A DNA stretch of 33,471 nucleotides from Candidatus Nanopelagicales bacterium (GCA_028688835.1 JAQTXL010000010.1:1-33471); one strand, 5' to 3'; positions 14,676 through 25,780 are shown, counted from the stretch's first letter. The notes: generated by a model from the sequence alone, not told the origin. A program made the numbers and translations.

Positions 14676-16034
14676 ATGCCCACGGTCATGTGGTTCCGAC
14701 GCGACCTGCGCCTGCGCGACAATCCGGCGCTGCTGGCCGCCGTCGACCAGGCTCGCCAGGACGGTGACGGCCGCGTCGTGCCGCTGTTCGTCGTCGATCC
14801 GCGGCTGTGGGATGCCTCGGGCCCAGTGCGCCAGGCAGCACTGGTGCAGTCGCTCGAACGACTCGGGGCCAGCCTCGACCGCAGCCTGCTGATCCGCCAC
14901 GGCGATCCGGCCGTGATCGTTCCCGAGGTCGTCCGGGCCAGCGGCGCATCGTCCGTGCACATCGCGCAGGACTTCGGTCCGTACGGCCGCGTGCGTGACG
15001 CGGCCGTCGCCGTGGCACTTGGTGCGACCCCGCTCACCGCCACGGGCTCGCCGTATGCCGTGGCGCCCGGCCGGGTCACCAAGGCCGACGGCACCGCGTA
15101 TCGCGTGTTCAGCGCCTTCCACCGGGCGTGGGAGCGCCATGGCTGGCGCGCGCCGGCGGCCGATGTCCCGGCCGACACTGCGTGGTGGGAGGCCATGCCC
15201 TGCGAGGGCCGTCCTGCCGCCCCGGACCTGGGCGGCTTGGTGCTCGCACCTGCGGGCGAGCAGGCGGCGTGGGAGCGCTGGACCGCCTTCCGCGACCACG
15301 ACCTGGCCGCCTACGCTACCCAGCGTGACCGCCCGGACCTGGGCGCCACCAGCGGCCTGAGCCAGCACCTGCGCTGGGGGGAGATCCACCCGCGCTCCCT
15401 GCTCGCCGACCTCGGCCCCGACGACGAGGTGTTCCGCAAGGAGCTGTGCTGGCGCGAGTTCTACGCCGATGTCCTCATGCACGCGCCCGAGTCGGCGCGT
15501 CGCTCGCTCGACGAGCGCTTCGACGCGATGCCGTGGGCCACCGGCGAGGCCGCCGAGACGGCGTTCCAGGCCTGGGCGTCAGGCACGACGGGGTACCCGC
15601 TCGTCGATGCCGGCATGCGTCAGCTGCTCGCTGAGGGCTGGATGCACAATCGGGTGCGCATGGTCGTGGCCAGCTTCCTGGTCAAGGACCTGCACCTGCC
15701 CTGGCAGCGCGGAGCGCGTGCGTTCATGCGGCTGCTGCGCGACGGTGACCTGGCGAGCAATGCGCATGGCTGGCAGTGGACTGCCGGGTGCGGCACCGAT
15801 GCAGCGCCCTTCTACCGGATCTTCAACCCGGTCGCCCAGGGCCTTCGCTTCGACCCGGATGGCGACTACGTGCGCCGCTATGTGCCCGAGCTGGCCCACC
15901 TCGAGGGCGCACAGGTGCATGAGCCGTGGTCCGCGACCGACGGCTACGCGCAGGGCTATCCGCAGCGGATCGTCGACCACGCAGTCGAGCGCCAGGTGGC
16001 CCTCGATGCCTATCAGGCAATTCGGCGGGTCTGA
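14676..16034 (+). CDS. phrB: Deoxyribodipyrimidine photolyase (class I, CPD type)
   Basis: The 452-residue protein begins with TVMWFRRDLRLRDNPAL, the classic N-terminus of the photolyase/cryptochrome alpha/beta domain that binds the antenna chromophore. The C-terminal FAD domain shows ELCWREFYADVL, TTGYPLVDAGMRQL, GWMHNRVRMVVASFLVKDL and ASNAHGWQWTAGCGTDAAPFYRIFNPV, which contain the FAD-contacting and electron-transfer residues. It repairs UV cyclobutane dimers in DNA with light. The antenna type cannot be told. The frame is open for 250 codons before 14676, but homology and the leaderless promoter both begin there. ParA follows after 27 bases with its own promoter. Confidence 0.93.
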   Translation: MPTVMWFRRDLRLRDNPALLAAVDQARQDGDGRVVPLFVVDPRLWDASGPVRQAALVQSLERLGASLDRSLLIRHGDPAVIVPEVVRASGASSVHIAQDFGPYGRVRDAAVAVALGATPLTATGSPYAVAPGRVTKADGTAYRVFSAFHRAWERHGWRAPAADVPADTAWWEAMPCEGRPAAPDLGGLVLAPAGEQAAWERWTAFRDHDLAAYATQRDRPDLGATSGLSQHLRWGEIHPRSLLADLGPDDEVFRKELCWREFYADVLMHAPESARRSLDERFDAMPWATGEAAETAFQAWASGTTGYPLVDAGMRQLLAEGWMHNRVRMVVASFLVKDLHLPWQRGARAFMRLLRDGDLASNAHGWQWTAGCGTDAAPFYRIFNPVAQGLRFDPDGDYVRRYVPELAHLEGAQVHEPWSATDGYAQGYPQRIVDHAVERQVALDAYQAIRRV

Positions 16035-16047
16035 GCCTGCAGCCACG

Positions 16048-16053
16048 TACGAT
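16048..16053 (+). promoter_or_regulatory. -10 element TACGAT for the parA-like operon
   Basis: TACGAT is followed by 8 bases and ATG 16062, giving a leaderless or nearly leaderless transcript for the two-gene unit. Confidence 0.4.
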
Positions 16054-16061
16054 GTGCCCTT

Positions 16062-16844
16062 ATGCCGACCTACTCCGTTGTCTCGATGAAGGGTGGCGTC
16101 GGCAAGACCTCGGTGACCCTCGGGCTGGCCAGCGCCGCCTGGAGTCGGGGTGACCGGGTGCTCGTCATCGACCTCGACCCGCAGGCCAACGCCACCATGG
16201 GCCTGCGTGTCGAAGCGCCCAGCTTCACGGTGAACGACGTGCTCGCCGATGCCCGGCCGGGCGTGGCCATCGACGCCCTGCAGGTCTCGCCGTGGGGCGA
16301 GCACGTGCATGTGCTCGCCTCGGAGCGCGCGCTCGAGCACCGCAACACCGTGGAGGGGCGGCACTCCTCACTGCGGCTGCGTGCCGCGCTGGCGAGCCTG
16401 CCCCGCGCGTACGACCTCGTCGTCATCGACTGCCCGCCCTCGCTGGGCGAGCTCACGCGCAATGCCCTGAGCGCCAGCGATGCAGCGCTCATCGTCACCG
16501 AGCCGGGGTACTTCGCGCTGCGCGGGGCCGAGCAGGCCATGGAGGCTGCCGAGGTCATCCGCAGCTCCACCAATCCCCTCATGCATGCTGAGGCGATCAT
16601 CATCAACAAGGCCCGTCCCTCGGTCGCCGAGCAGCGCGCGCGCATCGCCGAGCTCACCGCGATCTATGGCGATCTCGTGAGCGGCGTCATCGTCCCCGAG
16701 CGCAACGCGATCCAGCAGGCCGAGGCCGCGGGCATGCCGATCCACGCGTGGGAGTCACCGGCCGGTGCCGAGCTCAGCGGCGTGTTCGATGCGCTCTACG
16801 ACGCCATCATGCCCGTACGACTCACGACGGAGGTGCCGCGATGA
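16062..16844 (+). CDS. ParA/MinD-family ATPase
   Basis: The 260-residue protein has a full deviant Walker A motif KGGVGKTS at residues 10-17 with the signature lysine, the switch segment VLVIDLDPQANAT, and Walker B-like YDLVVIDCPPSLGELT. It lacks the N-terminal helix-turn-helix of plasmid type Ia ParA. Such ATPases dimerise on ATP, bind DNA or membrane nonspecifically and position a cargo (chromosome, division site, or protein cluster) through a small partner. The coupled downstream gene supplies a likely partner. It is not the parAB pair near the chromosome origin, since no ParB is present. It may resemble orphan actinobacterial ParA-like proteins such as PldP of Corynebacterium; this comparison is inference. 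Confidence 0.88.
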   Translation: MPTYSVVSMKGGVGKTSVTLGLASAAWSRGDRVLVIDLDPQANATMGLRVEAPSFTVNDVLADARPGVAIDALQVSPWGEHVHVLASERALEHRNTVEGRHSSLRLRAALASLPRAYDLVVIDCPPSLGELTRNALSASDAALIVTEPGYFALRGAEQAMEAAEVIRSSTNPLMHAEAIIINKARPSVAEQRARIAELTAIYGDLVSGVIVPERNAIQQAEAAGMPIHAWESPAGAELSGVFDALYDAIMPVRLTTEVPR

Positions 16845-17128
16845 CCGCAGCGAAGCCGGCATTCGACCCCGCGCCGCGTCCGGCGCTCTCGCGCGCCACC
16901 GACGCGATCTGGCACCCGACCCTCCCGCGCGAGCAGGCCGAGCGTGCTCCGCTGAACTCGGGGGCGACGTCGGATGCGCTCCTCGGGCCCAAGGAGGACA
17001 AGCTCGTCGAGCTGCGCCTCGAGCTGCCCAAGTCGCTGCGCCGGGCGCTGCGCACCGAGGCCGAGGCACGCGGGCTCACGGTCGACCAGCTCGTCGCCAT
17101 GGTCGTGCGCAGCTACCTCAAGCGCTGA
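16841..17128 (+). CDS. Small ribbon-helix-helix-like partner of the ParA-like ATPase
   Basis: The 95-residue product starts at ATG 16841, overlapping the ParA stop as ATGA, so the two are translationally coupled. Residues 1-50 are Pro/Ala-rich and probably disordered. The last 45 residues, LVELRLELPKSLRRALRTEAEARGLTVDQLVAMVV, fit an Arc/MetJ-type ribbon-helix-helix: a short strand followed by two helices. A basic, flexible N-terminus with such a dimerising DNA-binding domain is the usual build of small ParA partners (ParG/CopG-like centromere-binding proteins), which stimulate the ATPase. The DNA site or cargo is unknown. It ends four bases before the convergent pdxH stop. Confidence 0.75.
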   Translation: MTAAKPAFDPAPRPALSRATDAIWHPTLPREQAERAPLNSGATSDALLGPKEDKLVELRLELPKSLRRALRTEAEARGLTVDQLVAMVVRSYLKR

Positions 17129-17132
17129 CCGG

Positions 17133-17819
17133 CTAGGGCGACAGGCGCTCGAGCACCCACCCCTGCGGATCCGAGCAGCCAGCATCCTCGATCACGCGCC
17201 GGAAGCGCAGGCGGTCGTGCAGCCGCGACGGCCGTCCCTGCCAGAACTCGACGGTGGTCGGCACGATGAGCCACCCGCCCCAGAACTCCGGCATGGGCAC
17301 CTCCTCCGGGAACCGCTGCTGCGCCGCCGCGAACTGCTCGTCGAGCACTGAGCGCTCCGTGATCACCGCCGACTGCGCGCTCGCCCAGGCCCCGAGCCGC
17401 GACTCGCGCGGACGCGAGTCGAAGTACTGCTGGGCCTCATCGCGCTCGATCTGCTGCACCCGGCCCACCACGCACACCTGACGGTGCAGGGCGTACCAGG
17501 GGAACACGCACGAGGCATGCTGGTTCTCGAAGAGCTCCTGGCTCTTGCGCGACCCGAGATTGGTGTAGAAGGCGAAGCCGCGAGCATCAGCGCCCTTGAG
17601 CAGCACCGTGCGGCTGCTGGGCTGCGCGTCGGCCGTCGCCGTGGCCAGCACCATGGCATTGGGCTCGGTCACCTCCGCGGCGATCGCCGCCTCGAGCCAG
17701 TCGCGGAAGGCCTCGAGGGGCGTGTCGGGCAGATCGGCAGCCTCGAGGTGACCCGCGTCATAGTGGACCCGCAGGCCTGCCAGTCGATTTCGGTCGGCAG
17801 GCGCGTTCTCTAGACTCAT
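17133..17819 (-). CDS. pdxH: Pyridoxamine/pyridoxine 5'-phosphate oxidase
   Basis: The 228-residue protein carries the PNPO landmarks in order: an N-terminal LRVHYDAGHLEAADLPDTPLEAF, then PSSRTVLLKGADARGFAFYTN (FMN-binding), GSRKSQELFENQHASCVFPWYALHRQV, SRLGAWASAQSAVI, PEFWGGW and the C-terminal FWQGRPSRLHDRLRF with the substrate-binding R-x-H. It oxidises PNP/PMP to pyridoxal 5'-phosphate using FMN, which serves the adjacent, divergent PLP enzyme SerC. ATG 17819 starts the conserved part. A weak leaderless arrangement (TGGGAT, six bases, ATG) is possible. In many actinobacteria a citrate synthase gene lies between pdxH and serC; here only 86 bases separate them. Confidence 0.93.
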   Translation of the reverse strand: MSLENAPADRNRLAGLRVHYDAGHLEAADLPDTPLEAFRDWLEAAIAAEVTEPNAMVLATATADAQPSSRTVLLKGADARGFAFYTNLGSRKSQELFENQHASCVFPWYALHRQVCVVGRVQQIERDEAQQYFDSRPRESRLGAWASAQSAVITERSVLDEQFAAAQQRFPEEVPMPEFWGGWLIVPTTVEFWQGRPSRLHDRLRFRRVIEDAGCSDPQGWVLERLSP

Positions 17820-17848
17820 ACCTGCATCCCACCACGGGTGCCCCGTGA

Positions 17849-20201
<2,353 letters not shown>

Positions 20202-20214
<13 letters not shown>

Positions 20215-21029
20215 GGGATCTCCACGCGGATCAGCCGGTTGTCGCGCTCGCTGGCGATGAGCAGGGCCCTGCCGTCGGCGGTCCAGGTGATCGCCTCCCC
20301 CTGGAACTGGCCCGGCAGGTCGAAGGGCCGGCCGGCCTTGCCCGGCGGCAGCCCGGTGAACACCGTGGCGTCGAAGTAGGTGCGCAGCACATAGCGATCA
20401 CCCTGCGGTGCGACCGAGCCGTCGGTGATGAGCCCGTCCTCACGACGCAGCGGCACCGCGCGATTGACCGCTGCCGGAGGCACCGGCAGGGCATAGAGGC
20501 TCCCCGCAGCAAGCTGCTTGGTCACGATCCACAGCTGGGGCTTCGTCGGGTTCGCGAGCAGGGTCTCGGCGTTGTGCCCCATGTCGGGGTAGGTGACCCG
20601 CAGGTGCCTGGCGGACACCGTCTGAGACCGCAGGGTGGTCGGCTCCTGGATGCGCAGCACCTCGACCCACGGCCACGAGTCATTGTTGTCGCCGAGGTCG
20701 CCGAGCCAGATCACCGGACGGCCCTTGGCGTCGCGTCCGGTCGCGATCGCCTCGTAGTCGCGGGCTGGGCTGCCCGAGACGCGCAGCGTTGCCAGGGTGC
20801 GGCAGGTGCGCTCGTCGACCGCATGCACGTACGGGCCGTTCGACGAGTCGTTGTGCAGGTAGAGCACTCCCGGGAACCGCTGCGATCGCGCAAGCCCGCT
20901 GATCTCGGTGAACCGCTCGTCACTGAAGGTGCACTGCACCCGCCACGACTGTGCCGACTGGGCCGGCGCTGCCAGCAGGGCGACGAGACCGAGCAGCGGC
21001 AGGACGAGCCAGGCCGTGAGCCGCCTCAT
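20202..21029 (-). CDS. Secreted beta-propeller-like protein of unknown function
   Basis: The 275-residue product has a clear signal peptide (MRRLTAWLVLPLLGLVALLAAPAQSAQS). The mature part resembles small secreted six-bladed propeller or phytase-esterase-like proteins: SGLARSQRFPGVLYLHNDSS, ARDYEAIATGRDAKGRPVIWLGDLGDNN, a pair of Cys (C33, C55 region), and a late FQGEAITWTADGRALLIASER blade-like repeat. The DYEAIA...GDLGDN...EP pattern is known from uncharacterised secreted proteins; acidic Asp/Asn clusters may bind calcium. The enzyme activity, if any, is unknown. ATG 21029 overlaps the stop of an upstream 29-codon membrane ORF as ATGA, so translation is probably coupled to it. Confidence 0.75.
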
Positions 21030-21115
21030 CGGCCGGCGATGGCGGCCACCACGATCACGGCAACGAGTGAGGCGAGCACCACGAGGGTGATCAGGCGACG
21101 TGCTCTCGGGCTCAT
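21026..21115 (-). CDS. 29-residue single-span membrane microprotein
   Basis: Translated product: MSPRARRLITLVVLASLVAV followed by IVVAAIAGR. A basic N-terminus (R4, R6, R7) precedes a continuous hydrophobic helix that fills the rest, as in known small membrane proteins. Its ATG lies exactly 6 bases after TAGGGT, the same leaderless geometry as larger genes here, and its TGA overlaps the ATG of the secreted-protein gene. Promoter, coding pattern and coupling all support translation, although a role purely as a leader ORF is possible. The function is unknown. Confidence 0.55.
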   Translation of the reverse strand: MSPRARRLITLVVLASLVAVIVVAAIAGR

Positions 21116-21121
21116 GCCCAG

Positions 21122-21127
21122 ACCCTA
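21122..21127 (-). promoter_or_regulatory. Leaderless -10 element TAGGGT for the microprotein/secreted-protein operon
   Basis: On the minus strand TAGGGT is followed by CTGGGC and ATG 21115. No other promoter is needed for the secreted protein, whose start overlaps the microprotein stop. Confidence 0.5.
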
Positions 21128-21244
21128 CGATGCGGCCGCTGAGGGCCGAAGCGCACCTCGACCGGGATGCGGTCGATCTCCGGCGTCGGTGCGCCGTCGA
21201 GCAACATGCGGCCACCACACCCGGGGTACCGGAGGCGGGGACAG

Positions 21245-21250
21245 TAGCGT
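21245..21250 (+). promoter_or_regulatory. -10 element TAGCGT for the DUF2530 gene
   Basis: TAGCGT would start a transcript near 21257. The resulting 35-base leader contains GAGGAGG (21276-21282), 9 bases before ATG 21292, so this gene uses a normal leader unlike its neighbours. Confidence 0.4.
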
Positions 21251-21291
21251 GAGCGCACACACGCGTGGGAACTCCGAGGAGGCGTCAGAGC

Positions 21292-21516
21292 ATGAGCCGC
21301 AGCAGCGCCTACCGTCCGCAGGCTGAGTCGATCTTGTCGGCGCAGGTGGCCGTGCGGGCCGGCACGCTCGCCTGGGTCCTGGCCGCAGTGGTCGGAACGG
21401 TCGTGGTCGTCCGCAATGGTGACGCGGTGACGCCCTGGCTGCTCACGTGCGCGATCGGCATCATCAGCGGAATCGGCGGACTGCTGTTCCTGCGTCGCAA
21501 GGCTCGCGGCCGCTGA
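21292..21516 (+). CDS. DUF2530 family two-span membrane protein
   Basis: The 74-residue protein has two membrane helices (VAVRAGTLAWVLAAVVGTVVVV and PWLLTCAIGIISGIGGLLFL) and ends in basic RRKARGR. The pattern and length match DUF2530, a small actinobacterial membrane family of unknown role that is usually found beside DUF3027, exactly as here. ATG 21292 is set by GAGGAGG (21276-21282); the frame is open to 21265 but that ATG lacks a site. It converges on the DUF3027 gene with 31 bases between. Confidence 0.8.
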   Translation: MSRSSAYRPQAESILSAQVAVRAGTLAWVLAAVVGTVVVVRNGDAVTPWLLTCAIGIISGIGGLLFLRRKARGR

Positions 21517-21530
21517 CCTGCCTCACGGCA

Positions 21531-21545
21531 GCCGACCGCGTCGGC
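21531..21545. terminator. Short hairpin between DUF2530 and DUF3027 genes
   Basis: GCCGAC (21531-21536) pairs with GTCGGC (21540-21545) around a three-base loop in the 31-base convergent gap. It may serve as a weak bidirectional terminator. Confidence 0.3.
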
Positions 21546-21547
21546 GG

Positions 21548-22321
21548 CTACGAGTGGCCGAGGTCTCCGGCCTCATCGATCGGCACCGCGGGTGCAAGCT
21601 CGACTGCTGGCTCGACCATGACCTCCGAGTGCGCGCCACAGCCGAAGCTCAGGCTCACGATCTTGCCATCGGCCGCACCCATCGCATTGGCGCAGACGCC
21701 GAAGGCCTGGCCGACGACACCACCCAGCGTGACGAGGAAGCCGCAGCTCGAGCACTCGTGCGCCGCGCCACGGGCCATCGGCGACTGCGGACCGGTGTCG
21801 CCCTCATGCCACCGCTGCGTCGCCTCATCGCGACCGATCGGCGACAGCACGCGCGCGCGGCCGAGGCCGAGCTCCCACTGCCCGGGAGTCAGGGGCGCCA
21901 GCGACGCAGCACCCTCGAGCTCGTCCTCGCCGGTGAGGCCGGCGATCAGGCGGTCGTCATCGGCCGAGGTCGGGAGGATGTCGCCCACGCCCAGGTCACC
22001 GGGCTGCACGCGCTCGTTCCACGGCACCCAGCGCGGTGCGGTGATCGCCGTGTCACCGGGCATCAGGACGACGTCATTGACGGTCACGGTGCGGGCGCGG
22101 GAGGCGCGCACGACGACAACCGCCCAGTTCCAGCCGGCATAGGCCGGGTTCAGGCAGGCGAACAGGTGCGTCGCGATGCGGTCGGCATCCATCGCCGCAC
22201 CGAGGTGATCGCCCACCATCGCGGCCCCCACATCGCCGATGACGGCATCGCGTGCGAGGTCCACGGCGCCGATGAGCGCGGGATCAGGCTTGATCGCTGG
22301 TGCAGTCTCGGTGTTGGTCAC
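21548..22321 (-). CDS. DUF3027 family protein
   Basis: The 257-residue protein matches the actinobacterial DUF3027 family. Features are an N-terminal helical region (ALIGAVDLARDAVIGDVG), FACLNPAYAGWNWAVVVVRAS, VLMPGDTAITAPRWVPWNERVQPGDLGVGDILPT, RVLSPIGRDEATQRWHEGD, and a short Cys cluster AHECSSCGFLVTLGG...VCANAMG...FGCGAHSE whose four to five Cys could bind zinc. The GDTAITAPRWVPWNERVQPGDL segment is the most conserved part of the family. The function is unknown; its constant link with cold-shock and GDT1-like genes suggests a housekeeping role. GTG 22321 is chosen because a -10-like GACAAT lies exactly 6 bases upstream, without a ribosome binding site. Confidence 0.85.
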   Translation of the reverse strand: MTNTETAPAIKPDPALIGAVDLARDAVIGDVGAAMVGDHLGAAMDADRIATHLFACLNPAYAGWNWAVVVVRASRARTVTVNDVVLMPGDTAITAPRWVPWNERVQPGDLGVGDILPTSADDDRLIAGLTGEDELEGAASLAPLTPGQWELGLGRARVLSPIGRDEATQRWHEGDTGPQSPMARGAAHECSSCGFLVTLGGVVGQAFGVCANAMGAADGKIVSLSFGCGAHSEVMVEPAVELAPAVPIDEAGDLGHS

Positions 22322-22327
22322 GTGCCG

Positions 22328-22333
22328 ATTGTC
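22328..22333 (-). promoter_or_regulatory. Leaderless -10-like element GACAAT for the DUF3027 gene
   Basis: On the minus strand GACAAT, CGGCAC, then GTG 22321. It differs from TANNNT only in its first base and keeps the six-base spacing. Confidence 0.35.
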
Positions 22334-22386
22334 GCGCACGGTCCTCGGGGCCCCGACCCCCGGGGCCGCATTGCCGTGGCGGGCCG

Positions 22387-22392
22387 TAGGGT
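22387..22392 (+). promoter_or_regulatory. -10 element TAGGGT upstream of the GDT1-like gene
   Basis: TAGGGT is followed by six bases and a GTG-ATG pair at 22399-22404 that opens a ten-codon ORF ending just before the transporter start. The transcript therefore probably begins at this small ORF. Confidence 0.45.
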
Positions 22393-22398
22393 CTGGTC

Positions 22399-22431
22399 GT
22401 GATGGGCGCCCACCTCGTGCTGGACCACTGA
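22399..22431 (+). CDS. Possible ten-codon leader ORF coupled to the GDT1-like gene
   Basis: GTG ATG GGC GCC CAC CTC GTG CTG GAC CAC TGA reads as MMGAHLVLDH. It starts at the predicted leaderless transcript start, and its stop is one base from ATG 22433 (TGACATG). The transporter has no ribosome binding site of its own, so re-initiation after this ORF is the simplest way to start it. Whether the peptide has any role is unknown. Confidence 0.35.
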   Translation: MMGAHLVLDH

Positions 22432-22432
22432 C

Positions 22433-23068
22433 ATGTGGGGCCTTGATCTGGCCGTCGTGGTCTCGACCTTCCCGGTGATCTTCCTCGCCGAGCTGCCCGA
22501 CAAGACCTTCGTCGCGGCCCTCGTGCTCGCCACGCGCTTCCGGCACCTGCTGGTGTGGATCGGTGTCAGCGCCGCCTTCTTCGTGCAGTGCCTCATCGCC
22601 GTGGTCGCGGGCAGCTTCATCTCGCTGCTGCCCGCTGCGCTCGTCCTGGGCGTCACCGGCGCCTTCTTCGTCGTCGGCGCGGTCATCCTCATCCGCAGCG
22701 GCCTGCGCACGCGCAGCGAGGAGGCCCAGGTCGAGCACGACGAGGAGTCCGAGGTGCTCGCGAAGGTCGGCGACACCACCTCGGCATCCGCGGTGAAGGT
22801 GCTCGCCACCAGCTTCATCGTGCTGTTCGCCGCAGAGTGGGGCGACCTCACGCAGATCTTCACCGCAGCGCAGGCCGCCAAGACCGGGGCTCCCCTGTCG
22901 GTGTTCATCGGCTCGTGGTTCGCCCTCATCGCCGTCAGCGGGCTGGCCGTGGTGCTGGGGCGCTGGCTGCAGCAGCGCATCCCGCTGTGGCGCGTGAGCA
23001 TCGCATCAGGCACCGTGCTGCTGCTGCTCGCCGGCTACACCGGCTACGAGTTCATCCAGGCCCTGTGA
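22433..23068 (+). CDS. TMEM165/GDT1 (UPF0016) family transporter
   Basis: The 211-residue protein has six membrane helices in two repeats of three, each opening with the family's E-x-G-D-(K/R)-(T/S) signature in altered form: FLAELPDKT (residues 18-26) and FAAEWGDLT (about 132-140). A cytoplasmic acidic loop (RSEEAQVEHDEESEV) lies between the repeats. The Gly-to-Pro change in the first motif and Leu in the second are typical of actinobacterial members. Family members move Mn2+ or Ca2+ in exchange for protons; export of manganese is the likely role by analogy with bacterial MneA-type proteins. Its neighbours DUF3027 and the cold-shock gene are the usual ones in actinobacteria. Confidence 0.85.
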   Translation: MWGLDLAVVVSTFPVIFLAELPDKTFVAALVLATRFRHLLVWIGVSAAFFVQCLIAVVAGSFISLLPAALVLGVTGAFFVVGAVILIRSGLRTRSEEAQVEHDEESEVLAKVGDTTSASAVKVLATSFIVLFAAEWGDLTQIFTAAQAAKTGAPLSVFIGSWFALIAVSGLAVVLGRWLQQRIPLWRVSIASGTVLLLLAGYTGYEFIQAL

Positions 23069-23085
23069 CCCAGCCCGGGCCTCGG

Positions 23086-23469
23086 CTAGATGTCGAGGTC
23101 GTCGGCGACGGCGCGCAGGACGGCCGCCGTCTTCTGCGCCATCGGGTCCGCGGGGTACTTGCCGCGCTGCAGCTGGGTGGCGACGCCGTCGAGCAGCTTG
23201 ATGAGATCCTCGACGATGCCGGCGAGGTCACCAGCGGGCTTGCGACTGCTCTTCACGATCGAGGGCGTGGGCCCGACGATCGACACGGACAGGGCCTGCT
23301 TGCCGCGCTTGCCGTCGACGATGCCGAACTCGACCTTGGTCCCCTGCTTGAGCGCAGTGACGCCTGCAGGCAGGGTCGACACATGGACGAACACATCCTC
23401 GCCGTCATCTGAGGCGATGAATCCGAACCCCTTGTCGGTGTCGTACCACTTGACTGTTCCCGTAGGCAT
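23086..23469 (-). CDS. Cold-shock domain protein, long actinobacterial type
   Basis: The 127-residue protein starts with a full cold-shock domain: PTGTVKWYDTDKGFGFIASDDGEDVFVHVSTL holds RNP1 (KGFGFI) and RNP2 (VFVHVS), and the OB-fold runs to about residue 68. The remaining about 60 residues (DLAGIVEDLIKLLDGVATQLQRGKYPADPMAQKTAAVLRAVADDLD) are a helical extension found in this actinobacterial subgroup next to DUF3027 genes. It binds single-stranded RNA or DNA and probably acts as an RNA chaperone. ATG 23469 is set by homology and by TACCCT seven bases upstream. It converges on the GDT1-like gene with 17 bases between. Confidence 0.9.
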   Translation of the reverse strand: MPTGTVKWYDTDKGFGFIASDDGEDVFVHVSTLPAGVTALKQGTKVEFGIVDGKRGKQALSVSIVGPTPSIVKSSRKPAGDLAGIVEDLIKLLDGVATQLQRGKYPADPMAQKTAAVLRAVADDLDI

Positions 23470-23476
23470 GCCCGCA

Positions 23477-23482
23477 AGGGTA
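23477..23482 (-). promoter_or_regulatory. Leaderless -10 element TACCCT for the cold-shock gene
   Basis: On the minus strand TACCCT is followed by seven bases and ATG 23469, with no ribosome binding site. Confidence 0.45.
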
Positions 23483-23517
23483 CTCACGCGCCCTGCCCGC
23501 CCCGAGTCGCGGGTGAA

Positions 23518-24006
23518 TCAGGCGTCTGCGCGAAGCCGCAGATCTGCCGCGGCAGCCAGGACGATCGAGTCGAGACGGCCGATGCCGGGGATGGGCACGT
23601 CGACATCCTCGAAGACCGCGGTGCCGGAGAGCGCGATGCCGAGCGTGCCTGCCGTGTGCTCGACAGGCGTGAGCACGAGGTCGAGATCCACCGCCACCCG
23701 GCCGGACCGTGCGACGCCGGTGACTGCTGGCGGATCGGCATCGGCGGCGCCTGAGCCCACGAAGAACAGCTCATTGGCGCCATAGCCCACGAGGAAGGCC
23801 CGCAGGGCCGTGTCCATGATGAAGCCGCCGGAGCGCACGTCGTTGATGCCGATGCTCATCGTGAGCACCACGCCGGCAGCGTCCACGGTGAGGTCGGCGG
23901 CGTGGATCGGTGCGGTGAGCCGCACGGTGCGGCCCTTGGCCTGGGCGGCGAGGGTGAGCACCGATGGATCACCGTCGAGGATCCAGGCACCGGGTGGGAG
24001 CGTCAC
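23518..24006 (-). CDS. YceI-like lipocalin-fold protein
   Basis: The 162-residue protein begins GAWILDGDPSVLTLAAQAKG, like the W-x-I/L-D-x-x-x-S-x-L opening of YceI (polyisoprenoid-binding) proteins. It continues as alternating strands with a central GGFIMDTALRAFLVGYGANELFFVGSG (in YceI the equivalent region reads roughly R-D-x-H-L-R...) and a late GTLGIALSGTAVF...PIPGIGRLDSIVLAAAADLRLR. It has no signal peptide, so it would be cytoplasmic and might bind a lipid or isoprenoid. The family call is moderate. GTG 24006 lies six bases after TAGGCT. Immediately upstream is the groEL terminator. Confidence 0.6.
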   Translation of the reverse strand: MTLPPGAWILDGDPSVLTLAAQAKGRTVRLTAPIHAADLTVDAAGVVLTMSIGINDVRSGGFIMDTALRAFLVGYGANELFFVGSGAADADPPAVTGVARSGRVAVDLDLVLTPVEHTAGTLGIALSGTAVFEDVDVPIPGIGRLDSIVLAAAADLRLRADA

Positions 24007-24012
24007 GGGGAG

Positions 24013-24018
24013 AGCCTA
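24013..24018 (-). promoter_or_regulatory. Leaderless -10 element TAGGCT for the YceI-like gene
   Basis: On the minus strand TAGGCT, CTCCCC, then GTG 24006; no ribosome binding site. It starts five bases after the base of the groEL terminator stem. Confidence 0.5.
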
Positions 24019-24022
24019 TGCA

Positions 24023-24054
24023 AGGAGCGGCACCCCCGAGGGGATGCCGCTCCT
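24023..24054 (-). terminator. groEL terminator
   Basis: AGGAGCGGCA (24023-24032) pairs perfectly with TGCCGCTCCT (24045-24054), and an inner run of C pairs with GGGG. It lies 31 bases after the groEL stop. Confidence 0.75.
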
Positions 24055-24085
24055 GTTGGTGCGTGAGGTCGTGCCTGGCCCAGGG

Positions 24086-25753
<1,668 letters not shown>

Positions 25754-25780
25754 TTATCACTCTCAGGTGTCGAGTGCTAA
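25754..25780. promoter_or_regulatory. CIRCE operator 1 (HrcA site), groEL-proximal
   Basis: TTATCACTC, nine bases, GAGTGCTAA. One change from the consensus TTAGCACTC-N9-GAGTGCTAA. It lies 33 bases upstream of the groEL start, within the expected 5' leader. Confidence 0.93.

Noticed and set aside
16062-17128. Integrated plasmid or ICE fragment, suggested by the ParA/RHH pair
   Set aside because: No integrase, replication or transfer genes, attachment repeats or composition change accompany it; flanking genes are housekeeping.
23518-24006. Lipoprotein or secreted YceI
   Set aside because: The frame has no signal peptide or lipobox, and the leaderless promoter fixes the start too close to the conserved fold for one.
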